From Clostridiales bacterium UBA4706 (GTDB taxonomy: Bacteria > Bacillota > Clostridia > Oscillospirales > Oscillospiraceae), in assembly GCA_002404605.1 (NCBI GenBank), contig DHKA01000062.1:1-38655 (forward strand): a stretch of 38,655 nt of DNA. Direction: 5' to 3'. The position numbers and the translations under genes were made by a program. The notes beneath the pieces are model-generated. The model was not told the DNA's origin and made no database searches. It saw only the letters and a program-made list of their open reading frames with translations. This document shows, piece by piece, positions 1-7,610 of this stretch; the first letter of the stretch is position 1; every line of letters begins with the position of its first letter.

Positions 1-225
1 AGCGAGCACTGGACGCGCATCCGTACCAACAACGTGATCGAGCGGCTGAACCGGGAGATCCGCCGCCGAACCCGCGTGGTGGGGACATTCCCTGACGGCA
101 ACTCCGCCCTGATGCTGGTCTGCGCGAGGCTCCGCCATGTGGCAGGTACCCAGTGGGGCAGCAAGAAATACATGAACATGAAGCACTTGGAGGCAGTTCT
201 GGACGATGCCTCTATTGCCGGTTGA
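1..225 (+). CDS. IS256-family transposase, C-terminal fragment (cut by window start)
   Basis: The reading frame is open from the first base and ends at a TGA, giving about 74 residues. The segment reading RTNNVIERLNREIRRRTRVV followed by FPDGNSALMLVCARLR is the conserved C-terminal part of IS256 (mutator-type) DDE transposases, containing the N-[NV]-x-E-R-x-N-x-E-I-R-R-R-T block that carries the final catalytic glutamate. The rest of the protein lies outside the window, so whether the element is intact cannot be judged. It is read towards the ECF operon, which is on the opposite strand. Confidence 0.85.
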   Translation, partial: SEHWTRIRTNNVIERLNREIRRRTRVVGTFPDGNSALMLVCARLRHVAGTQWGSKKYMNMKHLEAVLDDASIAG

Positions 226-249
226 CTTCACTCAGCCGGAGCCTGCAAA

Positions 250-280
250 TAAATTTGCGCATAAATCTTGACGGGACACT
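250..280 (+). repeat. Putative right terminal inverted repeat of the IS256-type element
   Basis: About 25 bp after the transposase stop lies an A/T-rich stretch ending in GACGGGACACT. On the other strand this begins AGTGTCCCGTCAAG, which resembles the AGTGTC-type ends of many IS256-family elements. Only one end is in the window, so the inverted partner and the target duplication cannot be checked. The element would end near base 280. Confidence 0.5.
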
Positions 281-349
281 AGATACTTGACCACTATTAA
301 TTTTTTTCAAAATCTGTCCTCAAAATTGGCTGACCCTGCCACGTCAAAA

Positions 350-410
350 CAACACCATAAGGTCATCAGCCGCCGCAGGCGGCGTCCGATTGACCGATGG
401 TGCTGTTTTT
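350..410 (+). terminator. Three-tier hairpin with T tract
   Basis: A nested stem-loop: CAACACCAT pairs with ATGGTGCTG (one mismatch), GGTCA with TGACC, and GCCGCC with GGCGGC around a GCA loop, followed directly by TTTTT and CCTTTT. It would stop transcription leaving the IS element. On the other strand the stem is followed by TTTTGAC, so it may also serve the end of the ECF operon. It is the first of three consecutive hairpins between bases 281 and 524, where I see no credible gene. Confidence 0.55.
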
Positions 411-416
411 CCTTTT

Positions 417-451
417 CCAAATCGAACCCGCTTCGCTGGGCTTCGATTTGG
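417..451. repeat. Ten-base-pair inverted repeat (hairpin)
   Basis: CCAAATCGAA and TTCGATTTGG form a perfect 10-bp stem, with a CCC/GGG inner stem around CTTCG. It has no T tract on either side. It sits between two terminator-like hairpins and may belong to a dispersed intergenic repeat; this is inference. Confidence 0.5.
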
Positions 452-460
452 TTGTACATA

Positions 461-493
461 AGCAGGCACCCATCCAGGTGCTTGTGCTTTTTT
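461..493 (+). terminator. Intrinsic terminator-like hairpin
   Basis: AGCAGGCACC pairs imperfectly with GGTGCTTGTGCT across a CATCCA loop and runs directly into TTTTTT. It is oriented to stop plus-strand transcription before it enters the oppositely directed ECF operon. Confidence 0.5.
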
Positions 494-524
494 ACCGGTG
501 GAATTTTCTTTCCGGGGCAGAAGA

Positions 525-1412
525 TCAAACCGCCGCGCGGTGGCGCAGCTTTTCAAAGCGGTACTCCGTCCAGAGCTCCAGCCCGAGCGGAAGGAGACAC
601 AGAAAGGCGTAGCCCACCGCCGAGGCAGCGGCGAGACCGGTCAGCGGCTTCCAGAGGATGACTGGATCATAGAACATCCCCGTCGCGCCGAGGATCACGC
701 CCATGCCTGTCAGAATGATGCCGGAAAAGAGCGCGATGACGAACGCGCGGTCGCGGTTATCGAAGCGGTAGATGGAAAACGCCGTCCGTCCACGGAGCGC
801 GCTGCCCCGGCTCTTCATGGAATCGGCTTCGAGCGCGAGCGCCTGAATGAGCCAGGTGATCAGCATGGAGAAAATGCGGACACAGTGCACGAGCCGCTCC
901 CAGACATTTCCCTGATCGCAGCCCCGGCCAATGCCCTTTTGGGCAAGATCGATGCGCCCGGCCTCGCGGTTCAGACGTGGGATGAGCCGCAAGAGTATCG
1001 TGAGAAAGAGCGAAAGCCGCGGGCTGATGCGCCCGAAAAGATATACGACTTTGTCCGACGACACGACGCGGAAGAGCGAGCTGCACCACATGCACACGCT
1101 CGCCGCGCGCACGCCGAGCACGAGCCCGTAGACAAGGCTCTCCGCGGTCATGTTGTTTCCGATGAAGTTCTGCCGCAGCACGGTCATGCCGAAGTGGTGA
1201 TTTCCGGCATAGCAGAGCGCAAAAATCAAAACGAGCGGCACGAGACAGAGATCAAAAACGAGCGCGCGCCGCCCGCCCCGCCGGACGCTGTACGCAAACG
1301 CGGCGGCGTAGGCAATGGCAAGAAACACCGGGTGCGAGAATGCAATACTGCCGTAGAGCGCGGCGGCGAAGAAGATAAAATTCACCGCCGGGTGGCAGAA
1401 CTCAAAGCCCAT
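525..1412 (-). CDS. ecfT: ECF transporter transmembrane component T (second copy)
   Basis: A 295-residue polytopic membrane protein of the EcfT/CbiQ family, which couples the ATPase dimer to a substrate-binding S component. Seen directly: the N-terminal F-x-x-x-HPAVNF motif typical of this subfamily, several hydrophobic segments, and the two cytoplasmic coupling motifs as GIGRG and SMKSRG ahead of the C-terminal membrane segments. The ATG start overlaps the end of the S-component gene by 11 bases, so the two are translationally coupled. It is the last gene of the operon. It is a clear paralogue of the EcfT at 3735-4616: both keep HPAVNF, SSDK/TSDK and ADSM[KR]SRG. Two different T genes with one fused ATPase is unusual. 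Confidence 0.85.
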   Translation of the reverse strand: MGFEFCHPAVNFIFFAAALYGSIAFSHPVFLAIAYAAAFAYSVRRGGRRALVFDLCLVPLVLIFALCYAGNHHFGMTVLRQNFIGNNMTAESLVYGLVLGVRAASVCMWCSSLFRVVSSDKVVYLFGRISPRLSLFLTILLRLIPRLNREAGRIDLAQKGIGRGCDQGNVWERLVHCVRIFSMLITWLIQALALEADSMKSRGSALRGRTAFSIYRFDNRDRAFVIALFSGIILTGMGVILGATGMFYDPVILWKPLTGLAAASAVGYAFLCLLPLGLELWTEYRFEKLRHRAAV

Positions 1413-2106
1413 CGTCTTCCCCCATCCCGTATTGGAGCTTCACACGGTCGAGCTTTTCAAGCAGGGGCCTTCCGAAAATCAGCATCGTGAGCAGCGTGCA
1501 GAGGCCCTGGCTAAGATTGACGGCAAAGCCGGATACATAGAGCGGCCACGCCGTTTGCGCGTTGATGACCGGCAGCGTGAGGAACACGGTGCAGGTATCG
1601 AGCAGCGGCCCGACAAACAGCAGCACAGCGAGAAAGCCGAAAATACCCATCACAACGGGCTTTTTCGGCAGGCGGTTTTTGGCAAACAGGAACCCGGCGA
1701 GCATGCCGCCCGCGCCGTAAGCGAACATCTGCCACGGCGTATAGGCGCCCTGCCCATAGAAAAAGTTGCTCGCAAGCGCGCTGATCGCGCCTACCATAAA
1801 GCCCGTCTCCGGCCCGAAGGCGATGCCGGAGAGCATGATAACAGCGAATATCGCCTTAAAGTTCGGTAGCGGGATCACCACGCGCGCGGCCACGGCCAGC
1901 GCGGAGAGCACCGCGATCACCACAAGCTCGCGCGCCTGCGGTTTCCGGCTCTCAAACGCCAGCAGGAACGGTACGACCAGCTCTGCGATCACGAGCGTGC
2001 TCGTAATATAGTACCCCCGCCCGGGGAGAAAGCGTATGCCGAGATAGATCGTCAGCGGAATAACAAGGAAAAAATCCGCGAGCATCGCAATATGGGATTT
2101 TTTCAC
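1402..2106 (-). CDS. ECF transporter S component, probable corrinoid specificity
   Basis: A 234-residue hydrophobic protein with about six membrane segments. It has the S-component hallmarks IPLPNFKAIFAVIMLSG and FGPETGFMVGAISALASNFF, the latter being the small-residue-rich helix that docks onto EcfT. The start is GTG, chosen because AAGGAGG lies about 9 bases upstream; the ATPase gene stops 3 bases before it. The sequence alone does not fix the substrate. The DUF4430 (transcobalamin-like) gene at the head of the same operon makes cobalamin or another corrinoid the best guess. Queuosine-precursor or other vitamin uptake remains possible. Confidence 0.75.
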   Translation of the reverse strand: MKKSHIAMLADFFLVIPLTIYLGIRFLPGRGYYITSTLVIAELVVPFLLAFESRKPQARELVVIAVLSALAVAARVVIPLPNFKAIFAVIMLSGIAFGPETGFMVGAISALASNFFYGQGAYTPWQMFAYGAGGMLAGFLFAKNRLPKKPVVMGIFGFLAVLLFVGPLLDTCTVFLTLPVINAQTAWPLYVSGFAVNLSQGLCTLLTMLIFGRPLLEKLDRVKLQYGMGEDDGL

Positions 2107-2109
2107 GCC

Positions 2110-3762
2110 TCATGCCTCCTTGTTTCGCCGGTAAAGGTCGATGACGTCCTCCGCTGTGACGGCCATGTCGAACACATGGCGGCTCATGCGGTGTGCCGCG
2201 GTCGTATAAAAGCTGTTGTTTCCAAAGAACCGGCGCGGTGTGTCGGTCGTGAGGATCTGCCCATCGAAGAACATGGACACGCGGTCGGCGTACCGGGCGC
2301 AGAACTCCACATCGTGCGACACCATGACGATCGTGATGCCCTGCCGTTTCAGATCGGCGAGGATCGAAGCGAACGTCTCTTTAAAGAAGCTGTCGATGCC
2401 CTTGGTCGGCTCGTCGAGCAGCAGGAGCTTCGGCTCGGTGAGCAGCACCTTGGCAAGCGCCGCGCGCTGCTGCTCGCCGCCGGAGAGATCATAGGGGTGG
2501 CTCTCGAGCAGCGGCGTGATCTGGCAGAGCTCCGCCGTGCGCGCGATCTTTTCCGCGTCGGCGGTCATCTCCGCGAGGTCTTCCCGCACGGTCTTTTTCA
2601 CGAACAGGCTCTTGGGGTCCTGCGGCAGCATGGCGATGCAGCCGCGGAAAAGCTCCTTCGTGCCGTATTTCTCCATCGGCTTGCCGAAGAGCCGGATCTT
2701 CCCGCGGTACGGGCGGCAGATGCCGCAGATGGCTTTGAGCGTCGTGGATTTGCCCGCGCCGTTGCCGCCGAGAATGGCGAAAATTTCCCCGGCGGGGATC
2801 TCCGCAGACACGCCGCGCAGGATGTCTTGCCCGTCACGTTCATACCGGAACCACAACTCTTTTAAGCTCAGCGCCGGATTTTCGACTTCTGCCGGGGCGC
2901 TCGCCGGTTCAGCCTTGATCTTCGGCGCAGTGGGAAATTCATTGCTCAGCCAGTTTCGCCCCTGCCGGACGGTCAGCGGGCTCTCCCCGGTGCAGCCCGC
3001 GCCGTAAAATACGCGCACGGGCGTGGGCATCGCGGCGAACATGGGATTCTCCTGCTCAAAGAGCAGCTGCCCGACATTCGCGGGCGCATCGTCCGCGATG
3101 ATCTTCCCGCCGTCCATCACGACGGCGCGGTCAGCGTAAGGGAAGATATCCTCGAGCCGGTGCTCGGTGATGATGACGGTCGTGCCGAGCTCGGTGTTGA
3201 TCTTGCGCACGGTGTTGAGAAAATCGCTCGCGGCGATGGGGTCGAGCTGGCTCGTCGGCTCGTCGAGGATCAGAACCTCCGGCTGCATCGCCATGATGGA
3301 GGCGAGATTTAAAAGCTGCTTCTGCCCGCCGGAGAGCGTGGCCACGTCGCGGTGGAACCAGTCCTGAATGCCGAAGTAGCAGGCCATCTCCGCCACGCGC
3401 GTGCGCATGGTCGTCTGGTCGCAGCCAAGGCTTTCGAGACCAAACGCCAGCTCGTGCCAGACCTTGTCCGTGACGATCTGGTCGTCCGGGTTCTGCATCA
3501 CGAAGCCGATCTTCGCGGCCTGGTCGCGCTCGGGCACCTGCGCGAGCGGCGTGCCGCAGAAGAGGATCTCGCCGCCGCGCTTGCCGTTCGGCGTAAGCAC
3601 CGTCTTGAGATGGCGCAGCAGCGTGGTCTTGCCGCTGCCGGAGCGGCCGCAGAGGACGAGAAATTCCCCGGCGCGGATGCGCAGCGAAACGCCGTCGAGC
3701 GAGAGCTTGCCCTTCGCCGCGGCATGGGAAAAGGTCAGATTCCGGATATCGAAATGTTCCAT
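2110..3762 (-). CDS. ECF transporter fused double ATPase (EcfA-EcfA)
   Basis: A 550-residue protein with two complete ABC ATPase domains in tandem, powering vitamin uptake with the EcfT and S proteins. Domain 1 (about residues 1-240) has Walker A GRSGSGKTT, signature LSGGQKQLLNL and Walker B VLILDEPTSQLD. Domain 2 (about 300-530) has GGNGAGKST, LSGGEQQRAALAKVLL and LLLLDEPTKGID. Both keep the Walker B glutamate and a late switch histidine (TEHRLEDIF and VSHDVEF), so both sites look active. A proline/alanine-rich linker separates them. In most Firmicutes the two ATPases are separate genes. The start overlaps the upstream ecfT by 28 bases. Confidence 0.9.
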   Translation of the reverse strand: MEHFDIRNLTFSHAAAKGKLSLDGVSLRIRAGEFLVLCGRSGSGKTTLLRHLKTVLTPNGKRGGEILFCGTPLAQVPERDQAAKIGFVMQNPDDQIVTDKVWHELAFGLESLGCDQTTMRTRVAEMACYFGIQDWFHRDVATLSGGQKQLLNLASIMAMQPEVLILDEPTSQLDPIAASDFLNTVRKINTELGTTVIITEHRLEDIFPYADRAVVMDGGKIIADDAPANVGQLLFEQENPMFAAMPTPVRVFYGAGCTGESPLTVRQGRNWLSNEFPTAPKIKAEPASAPAEVENPALSLKELWFRYERDGQDILRGVSAEIPAGEIFAILGGNGAGKSTTLKAICGICRPYRGKIRLFGKPMEKYGTKELFRGCIAMLPQDPKSLFVKKTVREDLAEMTADAEKIARTAELCQITPLLESHPYDLSGGEQQRAALAKVLLTEPKLLLLDEPTKGIDSFFKETFASILADLKRQGITIVMVSHDVEFCARYADRVSMFFDGQILTTDTPRRFFGNNSFYTTAAHRMSRHVFDMAVTAEDVIDLYRRNKEA

Positions 3763-4616
3763 TGAACGGTCTCCTTTAGATGTAGGACGGTGGGTATCAA
3801 AAGAAACGCGGCGTAGGCGGCAAAGCCGAGCACCGGCAGCCCCCGGAGGGGAGCAATATAGAGGCCCGGCGTATACGCCGCTTCAGCGTCGCCGAAAGCA
3901 AGAACGAGCACCGGCAGCGCGATCTCCAGCGCAAGCAGCAGCCAGTCCGCGCCGGTCATCGCGTAGCGCTGGAAGCTCGTCCGCTTCGCGCAGCCGTAGC
4001 CGCGGCTGCGCATCGAGTCCGCCGTGACGATGCCGCCCTCCAGCGCCCACGAAGTCAGCGCGCCGAGCACGGTCATCCCCTCGGCGAGCTTTTCCTTTGT
4101 GCCGTCCTGTTCGGAAACGCCCCGCCCGATGGACGCTCTGGCCCCGGCGATCTGCCGGGCCTTTCGCATCAGATTGGGGATCATGCGCAGCACCATCACG
4201 AGCAGCAGCGAGAGCGCCGGGGCGAGATTGCCGAAAAGACTTGTGAACTTGTCACTTGTCAGCACGGCGTTGTAGCACCCGAACCAGAGCAGCATATTGA
4301 TGAACACCGCCGCGAGCGCCGCGCCATAAAAGAGCGCTTCGAGCGTGTACGGGCGGTCAAAGTATGTAAACAGCACCGTCGCCCCGTAGGTGTTAAACAA
4401 TGGGTTAACCGCGGCAAACGCAAGGAAGAGGGGGATAAGTCCCCCGATGAACCGCCAGCCCCGCCGCCCATGCAGGAGAAGGTAGTAGACCGCGCCGCTC
4501 ACGATCCCCGCGAGCAGATACGCCGGGTGCTGGTTAAGCATCCCGCCGAGAATGGCGCCGAGGAAGAACATAAAGTTCACAGCCGGGTGGCGCTTGGAAA
4601 AGGCGTCTGCTCTCAT
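3735..4616 (-). CDS. ecfT: ECF transporter transmembrane component T (first copy)
   Basis: A 293-residue EcfT/CbiQ-family membrane protein. It opens with KRHPAVNFMFFLGAILGG, has several membrane helices, and carries the coupling motifs SIGRG and SMRSRGYG that contact the two ATPase grooves. Its ATG overlaps the TGA of the DUF4430 gene in an ATGA junction, and its own 3' end overlaps the ATPase gene. It shares many motifs with the EcfT at 525-1412 but is divergent elsewhere. The two T proteins may therefore form a mixed complex or act with different S components; this is inference. Confidence 0.88.
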   Translation of the reverse strand: MRADAFSKRHPAVNFMFFLGAILGGMLNQHPAYLLAGIVSGAVYYLLLHGRRGWRFIGGLIPLFLAFAAVNPLFNTYGATVLFTYFDRPYTLEALFYGAALAAVFINMLLWFGCYNAVLTSDKFTSLFGNLAPALSLLLVMVLRMIPNLMRKARQIAGARASIGRGVSEQDGTKEKLAEGMTVLGALTSWALEGGIVTADSMRSRGYGCAKRTSFQRYAMTGADWLLLALEIALPVLVLAFGDAEAAYTPGLYIAPLRGLPVLGFAAYAAFLLIPTVLHLKETVQWNISISGI

Positions 4617-5197
4617 TTCGCCATGCCCGCCGCGCCGACGTCCGCGCCGAGCCCGGCGCAGGTGTAGACCCAGACAATCTCCTCACCGCCTTCGAGCGTG
4701 TAGCCCGAGCAGCCATAGTTGGGGAACGTGCCGTTCACCTCGTACATCCAGCCGGACTCCGGCCCGGCGTCAAATTCGTACAGATGGCCGATGCCTTCAA
4801 TATAATAGCTGTCGTAGAGCGGCGTCCAGCTGTATTCGATTTGCAGCTCCGTTGCAGCACAGACGCGCTGCAATATATTGAACACCGTATCGCCCTCGGC
4901 GAAGGATACCGTCGTCTCCGGCAGCATCATACCGTCCCGCGGGACATAGGGGAGCTTTTCTTCGCGCAGCGAATCAAGGCTTTGGAGCACGGTGTCGCAC
5001 CGGATCGTGATGGTGCAGGTGAGTTCCTGCCCCGGCTCGGTCAGCGCGTTGTTATCCAACGGCTGAATATGGTACTCCGCGCCGAGCGCAGAAGCTCCGG
5101 CGTCCCTATGGCTGAACGCCCAGAGCCCGCCGCCGACGGCGAGCGCCGCAATGATGAGCACCATAATGATATTGGCCGCCGTTTTTTTTCTGCGCAT
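4613..5197 (-). CDS. Membrane-anchored DUF4430 (transcobalamin-like) protein
   Basis: A 194-residue protein with a short basic N-terminus and one hydrophobic helix (about residues 8-28), then an extracellular domain. There is no lipobox, so it is anchored by the uncleaved helix. Residues about 100-185 show the DUF4430 pattern: TVFNILQRVCA, then GPESGWMYEVNG (Trp150) and GGEEIVWVYT. DUF4430 resembles the C-terminal domain of vertebrate intrinsic factor and transcobalamin, which covers bound cobalamin. As first gene of an ECF operon it is probably a substrate-capturing accessory that hands a corrinoid to the S component. Binding is inferred. The ribosome site is weak (AAGGTTGG). A possible promoter lies upstream on the minus strand, but no riboswitch is visible. 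Confidence 0.8.
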   Translation of the reverse strand: MRRKKTAANIIMVLIIAALAVGGGLWAFSHRDAGASALGAEYHIQPLDNNALTEPGQELTCTITIRCDTVLQSLDSLREEKLPYVPRDGMMLPETTVSFAEGDTVFNILQRVCAATELQIEYSWTPLYDSYYIEGIGHLYEFDAGPESGWMYEVNGTFPNYGCSGYTLEGGEEIVWVYTCAGLGADVGAAGMAK

Positions 5198-5215
5198 GGG
5201 GGTTCCAACCTTTTC

Positions 5216-5229
5216 TGTAAAATGTTACA
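5216..5229. promoter_or_regulatory. Perfect palindrome, possible operator of the ECF operon
   Basis: TGTAA-AATG-TTACA is a perfect 5-4-5 inverted repeat, about 20 bases upstream of the first ECF operon codon. Minus-strand promoter-like hexamers (TTGACA or TTGATA) lie further upstream. Its position fits a repressor site. No regulator can be named from the sequence. Confidence 0.35.
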
Positions 5230-5425
5230 TTTCAGTATCTTACCATAGATAAACCGATTTTTCTATCAATTCTGTCAATTTCTTTGGCACTTTCCCGGTC
5301 ATGTATAAGAGCCTGCGCCAAAGCGCCGCTGCCGATCGTTCAACGGAAACGGTCCGTTATCACAGCGTCTCTTTACATGGAAATGTGAAATGCGCAGAGT
5401 GTGTAAATTTCTTGTAAATTTGTTC

Positions 5426-5454
5426 TTGCACTTTTCACGGTGTTGTACTATAAT
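5426..5454 (+). promoter_or_regulatory. Sigma-A promoter for the MgtC-type gene
   Basis: TTGCAC and a perfect TATAAT are separated by 17 bases. Immediately upstream are two direct copies of TGTAAATTT (5402-5410 and 5413-5421), spaced 11 bp apart, which could be a regulator site. The interval 5198-5517 otherwise holds no credible gene. Confidence 0.75.
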
Positions 5455-5476
5455 CACGACACGAAGCCGGAAAACA

Positions 5477-5512
5477 ACACCCGGTTTTGTTACTTTTATC
5501 CGAAACGGGTGT
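5477..5512 (+). promoter_or_regulatory. Leader hairpin directly upstream of the MgtC-type start codon
   Basis: ACACCCGGTTT pairs with AAACGGGTGT (one bulged G) around a loop of about 15 bases. The stem ends 5 bases before the ATG, so it overlaps the region where a ribosome site would be; only a weak one (GTGAAG) is visible. This could set translation efficiency. A link to magnesium is speculation based on the protein family. Confidence 0.4.
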
Positions 5513-5517
5513 GAAGT

Positions 5518-6222
5518 ATGACATCTTTCAGTTCCGTTATGGACTATCTGCACGAAGTAAATCTTGTCTCCATGCTGGTGCGCTTTGCCATTGCGCTCCT
5601 CGGCGGCGGCATCATTGGCATGTCCCGCGGCAAGCGCCAGCACGCCGCCGGACTGCGCACCCATCTTCTTGTGTGCATCGGCGCGGCGTCCGTTATGCTC
5701 ACGGCGCTGTACCAGTCGCAGAATCTCGGCGTGCCGGGCGATGCGTTCCGTATGCCGGCGCAGGTCGTGAGCGGCGTCGGCTTCCTCGGAGCGGGCAGCA
5801 TCCTCGTCACCGGCAAACGTCACGTCACCGGCCTTACGACCGCCGCAGGTCTCTGGGCTTCGGCATGTATGGGCCTTGCCGCGGGCGCGGGCTTCTACGA
5901 AGGCGCGCTCATGATGTGCGTGCTCATCTACATTGTGCTCGTCTCTCTCAACAAGCTGGATTCGACCCATGTGAAGGCGTCTCGCGTGATGAACGTATAT
6001 GTAGAGCTCAAGAGCGGCGTGCCGCTCAGTGCGCTGCTGCGTGCGATCAAAAGCCTGGGCATCCAGGTCAACGACATACAGGACATCGGTTCGCGCACCG
6101 CTGAAACGCACGGGTACATCCTGGAGCTGGAGATCATGCGGCCGGAGCTGGGGCATGTGGAGGCGGCTGAGCTTGTAGCCAAGGTTGAGCAGGTCGAGTT
6201 CTGCGAAGAAATGAAGGCGTAA
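5518..6222 (+). CDS. MgtC/SapB family membrane protein
   Basis: A 234-residue protein. The first 140 residues hold four to five membrane helices with the family motifs ALLGGGIIGMSRG and GLRTHLLVCIGAA, and the later GVGFLGAGSI block. Residues about 150-234 form a cytoplasmic ACT-like domain (VYVELKSGVPLSALLRAIKS). MgtC-type proteins are linked to growth at low magnesium and to inhibition of the F-type ATP synthase in pathogens; in commensal Firmicutes the role is less clear. It is a single-gene unit with its own promoter and a strong terminator. Confidence 0.88.
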   Translation: MTSFSSVMDYLHEVNLVSMLVRFAIALLGGGIIGMSRGKRQHAAGLRTHLLVCIGAASVMLTALYQSQNLGVPGDAFRMPAQVVSGVGFLGAGSILVTGKRHVTGLTTAAGLWASACMGLAAGAGFYEGALMMCVLIYIVLVSLNKLDSTHVKASRVMNVYVELKSGVPLSALLRAIKSLGIQVNDIQDIGSRTAETHGYILELEIMRPELGHVEAAELVAKVEQVEFCEEMKA

Positions 6223-6252
6223 AACGGTCATACAAACCCCGGCGAGGCAAAG

Positions 6253-6296
6253 AGCCCGGCGGCTTTCCGAAAAGGAGAGCTGCCGGGCTTTTATAA
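6253..6296 (+). terminator. Intrinsic terminator after the MgtC-type gene
   Basis: AGCCCGGC pairs with GCCGGGCT, extended by GGCTTTCC against GGAGAGCT, and is followed by TTTTATAAT. It lies between two convergent genes. Confidence 0.8.
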
Positions 6297-6302
6297 TACC
6301 TT

Positions 6303-7472
6303 TTATAATACCCAGAAGAGCGCCGCGCCGAGGAACGTGCCGACGGCGTAGCCGAGCGCGCCGCAGATGAGACCCGGCGCGGTGAGCGCGTCGCAGCGCA
6401 GCTGCTTCGTGACCGCCGGGATGAACGCCGGGCCGTACAGTCCCGCCGTCATCGTGACAATGGCGCAGTCCGCACCGATGCGGAAAATGCGGCATAGCAG
6501 CAGATGCAGCAGCGTGGAGCATACAGTGATGGAAGCAAGCAGCGCGACCGTGTGCAGCAGATTTCCGCCGAGCGTCCCGAGATCGAGCGAGCTGGCGAGC
6601 GCGAACGAGAATACAAGAATAAGATAATGTCCTGCGGCGGAATTTTCCTTCACATTGCGGACCTTCGGCACGAACGAGAGCGCAAGCCCGAGCACCGTTC
6701 CTGCGATCATCACCGCCGGGACGAGCGGGTCGGTGAGCGCGCCGCCCTTGACCTTCCATATCACAAAGCCGATGACCGCGCCGACGAGCACGCACGCGAG
6801 CGAGAGGGCGAGATTGCGCACGATGCCGCGGTGAAAGCCGCTCCATTCGAGCGCGTCCACGTTCTCCGCACCGCCGCTTTCGCGCATGTAAGCTCCCTGC
6901 TTTGCGTGCCGGTCAAGAACTCTGGCGCAGATAGGCTTCGCAAGCGTGAGGATGAATATGTAAAAGACTGTGCCGACGATCATATCGGAGAGATTGCCGA
7001 TGGCGATCGTGTCGCCCGGCACGCCGAGAATGACGCCGATGGCGTTGAAGTTCGGCGAGCCGCCGGTATATATGCCCGCAGCCATCGCCGCGAGCTGCCG
7101 TCCCCACGGGAAGCCGGCCCCGAGCGTCCGGCCCAGTACCACAACGACAGCGCTTACGGCGAGCAGCAGCAGCGCGAACGAGATGAGCACCGGCTTTGCG
7201 AGCCGCCGGATGTCGGCGAGATTCGTGCCGAACATCAAAAGCGGGATGGCAAGCCCGATGCATACATAGCTGCCGATCTGCCCGACGTCGGCGTTCAGCC
7301 AGATATCCAGTCCGGCCTTCCGGCAGAGAAACGCCGCCGCTGCGACGACGATGCCCCAGAAATATGCCATGGCGATCGTGCCGAACGTGCGCACGAGTCC
7401 CTTTTCCCGCTGCCGCAGGATGAGAAGCGGTACACCGAACACCGCGATAAGCTGCAAAACCGTAACGATCAT
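6303..7472 (-). CDS. DUF819 family membrane protein
   Basis: A 389-residue, very hydrophobic protein with about 10-11 membrane helices, matching the DUF819 (YjcL-type) family. It has the glycine-rich pieces AAGIYTGGSPNFNAIG near the middle and TAGLYGPAFIPAVTKQL near the end, which look like paired re-entrant or substrate-site segments of a transporter with inverted repeats. The substrate is unknown. The ATG is preceded by GGGAGGA. It is convergent with the MgtC-type gene and divergent from the DUF5058 operon; the 138-base gap to that operon is A/T-rich, with no promoter I can defend. Confidence 0.8.
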   Translation of the reverse strand: MIVTVLQLIAVFGVPLLILRQREKGLVRTFGTIAMAYFWGIVVAAAAFLCRKAGLDIWLNADVGQIGSYVCIGLAIPLLMFGTNLADIRRLAKPVLISFALLLLAVSAVVVVLGRTLGAGFPWGRQLAAMAAGIYTGGSPNFNAIGVILGVPGDTIAIGNLSDMIVGTVFYIFILTLAKPICARVLDRHAKQGAYMRESGGAENVDALEWSGFHRGIVRNLALSLACVLVGAVIGFVIWKVKGGALTDPLVPAVMIAGTVLGLALSFVPKVRNVKENSAAGHYLILVFSFALASSLDLGTLGGNLLHTVALLASITVCSTLLHLLLCRIFRIGADCAIVTMTAGLYGPAFIPAVTKQLRCDALTAPGLICGALGYAVGTFLGAALFWVL

Positions 7473-7610
7473 GGATCAATCCTCCCTGTTGTGCTTAGCA
7501 TAGCGGAATTTCCGAAAAAAGAAAAGAGATAAAAAGGAATTTTAACACACCCTTTTCAAAGTCGAATTAAAGTGATAAACTGCGGAGGAAGAAAAAGGAG
7601 GGACGTACAT

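Noticed and set aside
307..528. A small minus-strand gene in the hairpin region
   Set aside because: It has no ribosome site and simply follows the hairpin arms. Similar ORFs are expected wherever such a repeat occurs.
5198..5460. A cobalamin riboswitch upstream of the ECF operon, expected from its predicted substrate
   Set aside because: I found no B12 box or aptamer core on the minus strand. The operon may be controlled by the palindrome at 5216 instead, or its substrate is not B12.
5299..6846. A 515-residue minus-strand frame spanning the MgtC-type gene and part of the DUF819 gene
   Set aside because: Its sequence is arginine- and histidine-rich shadow composition, it crosses a promoter, a terminator and two real genes, and has no ribosome site.
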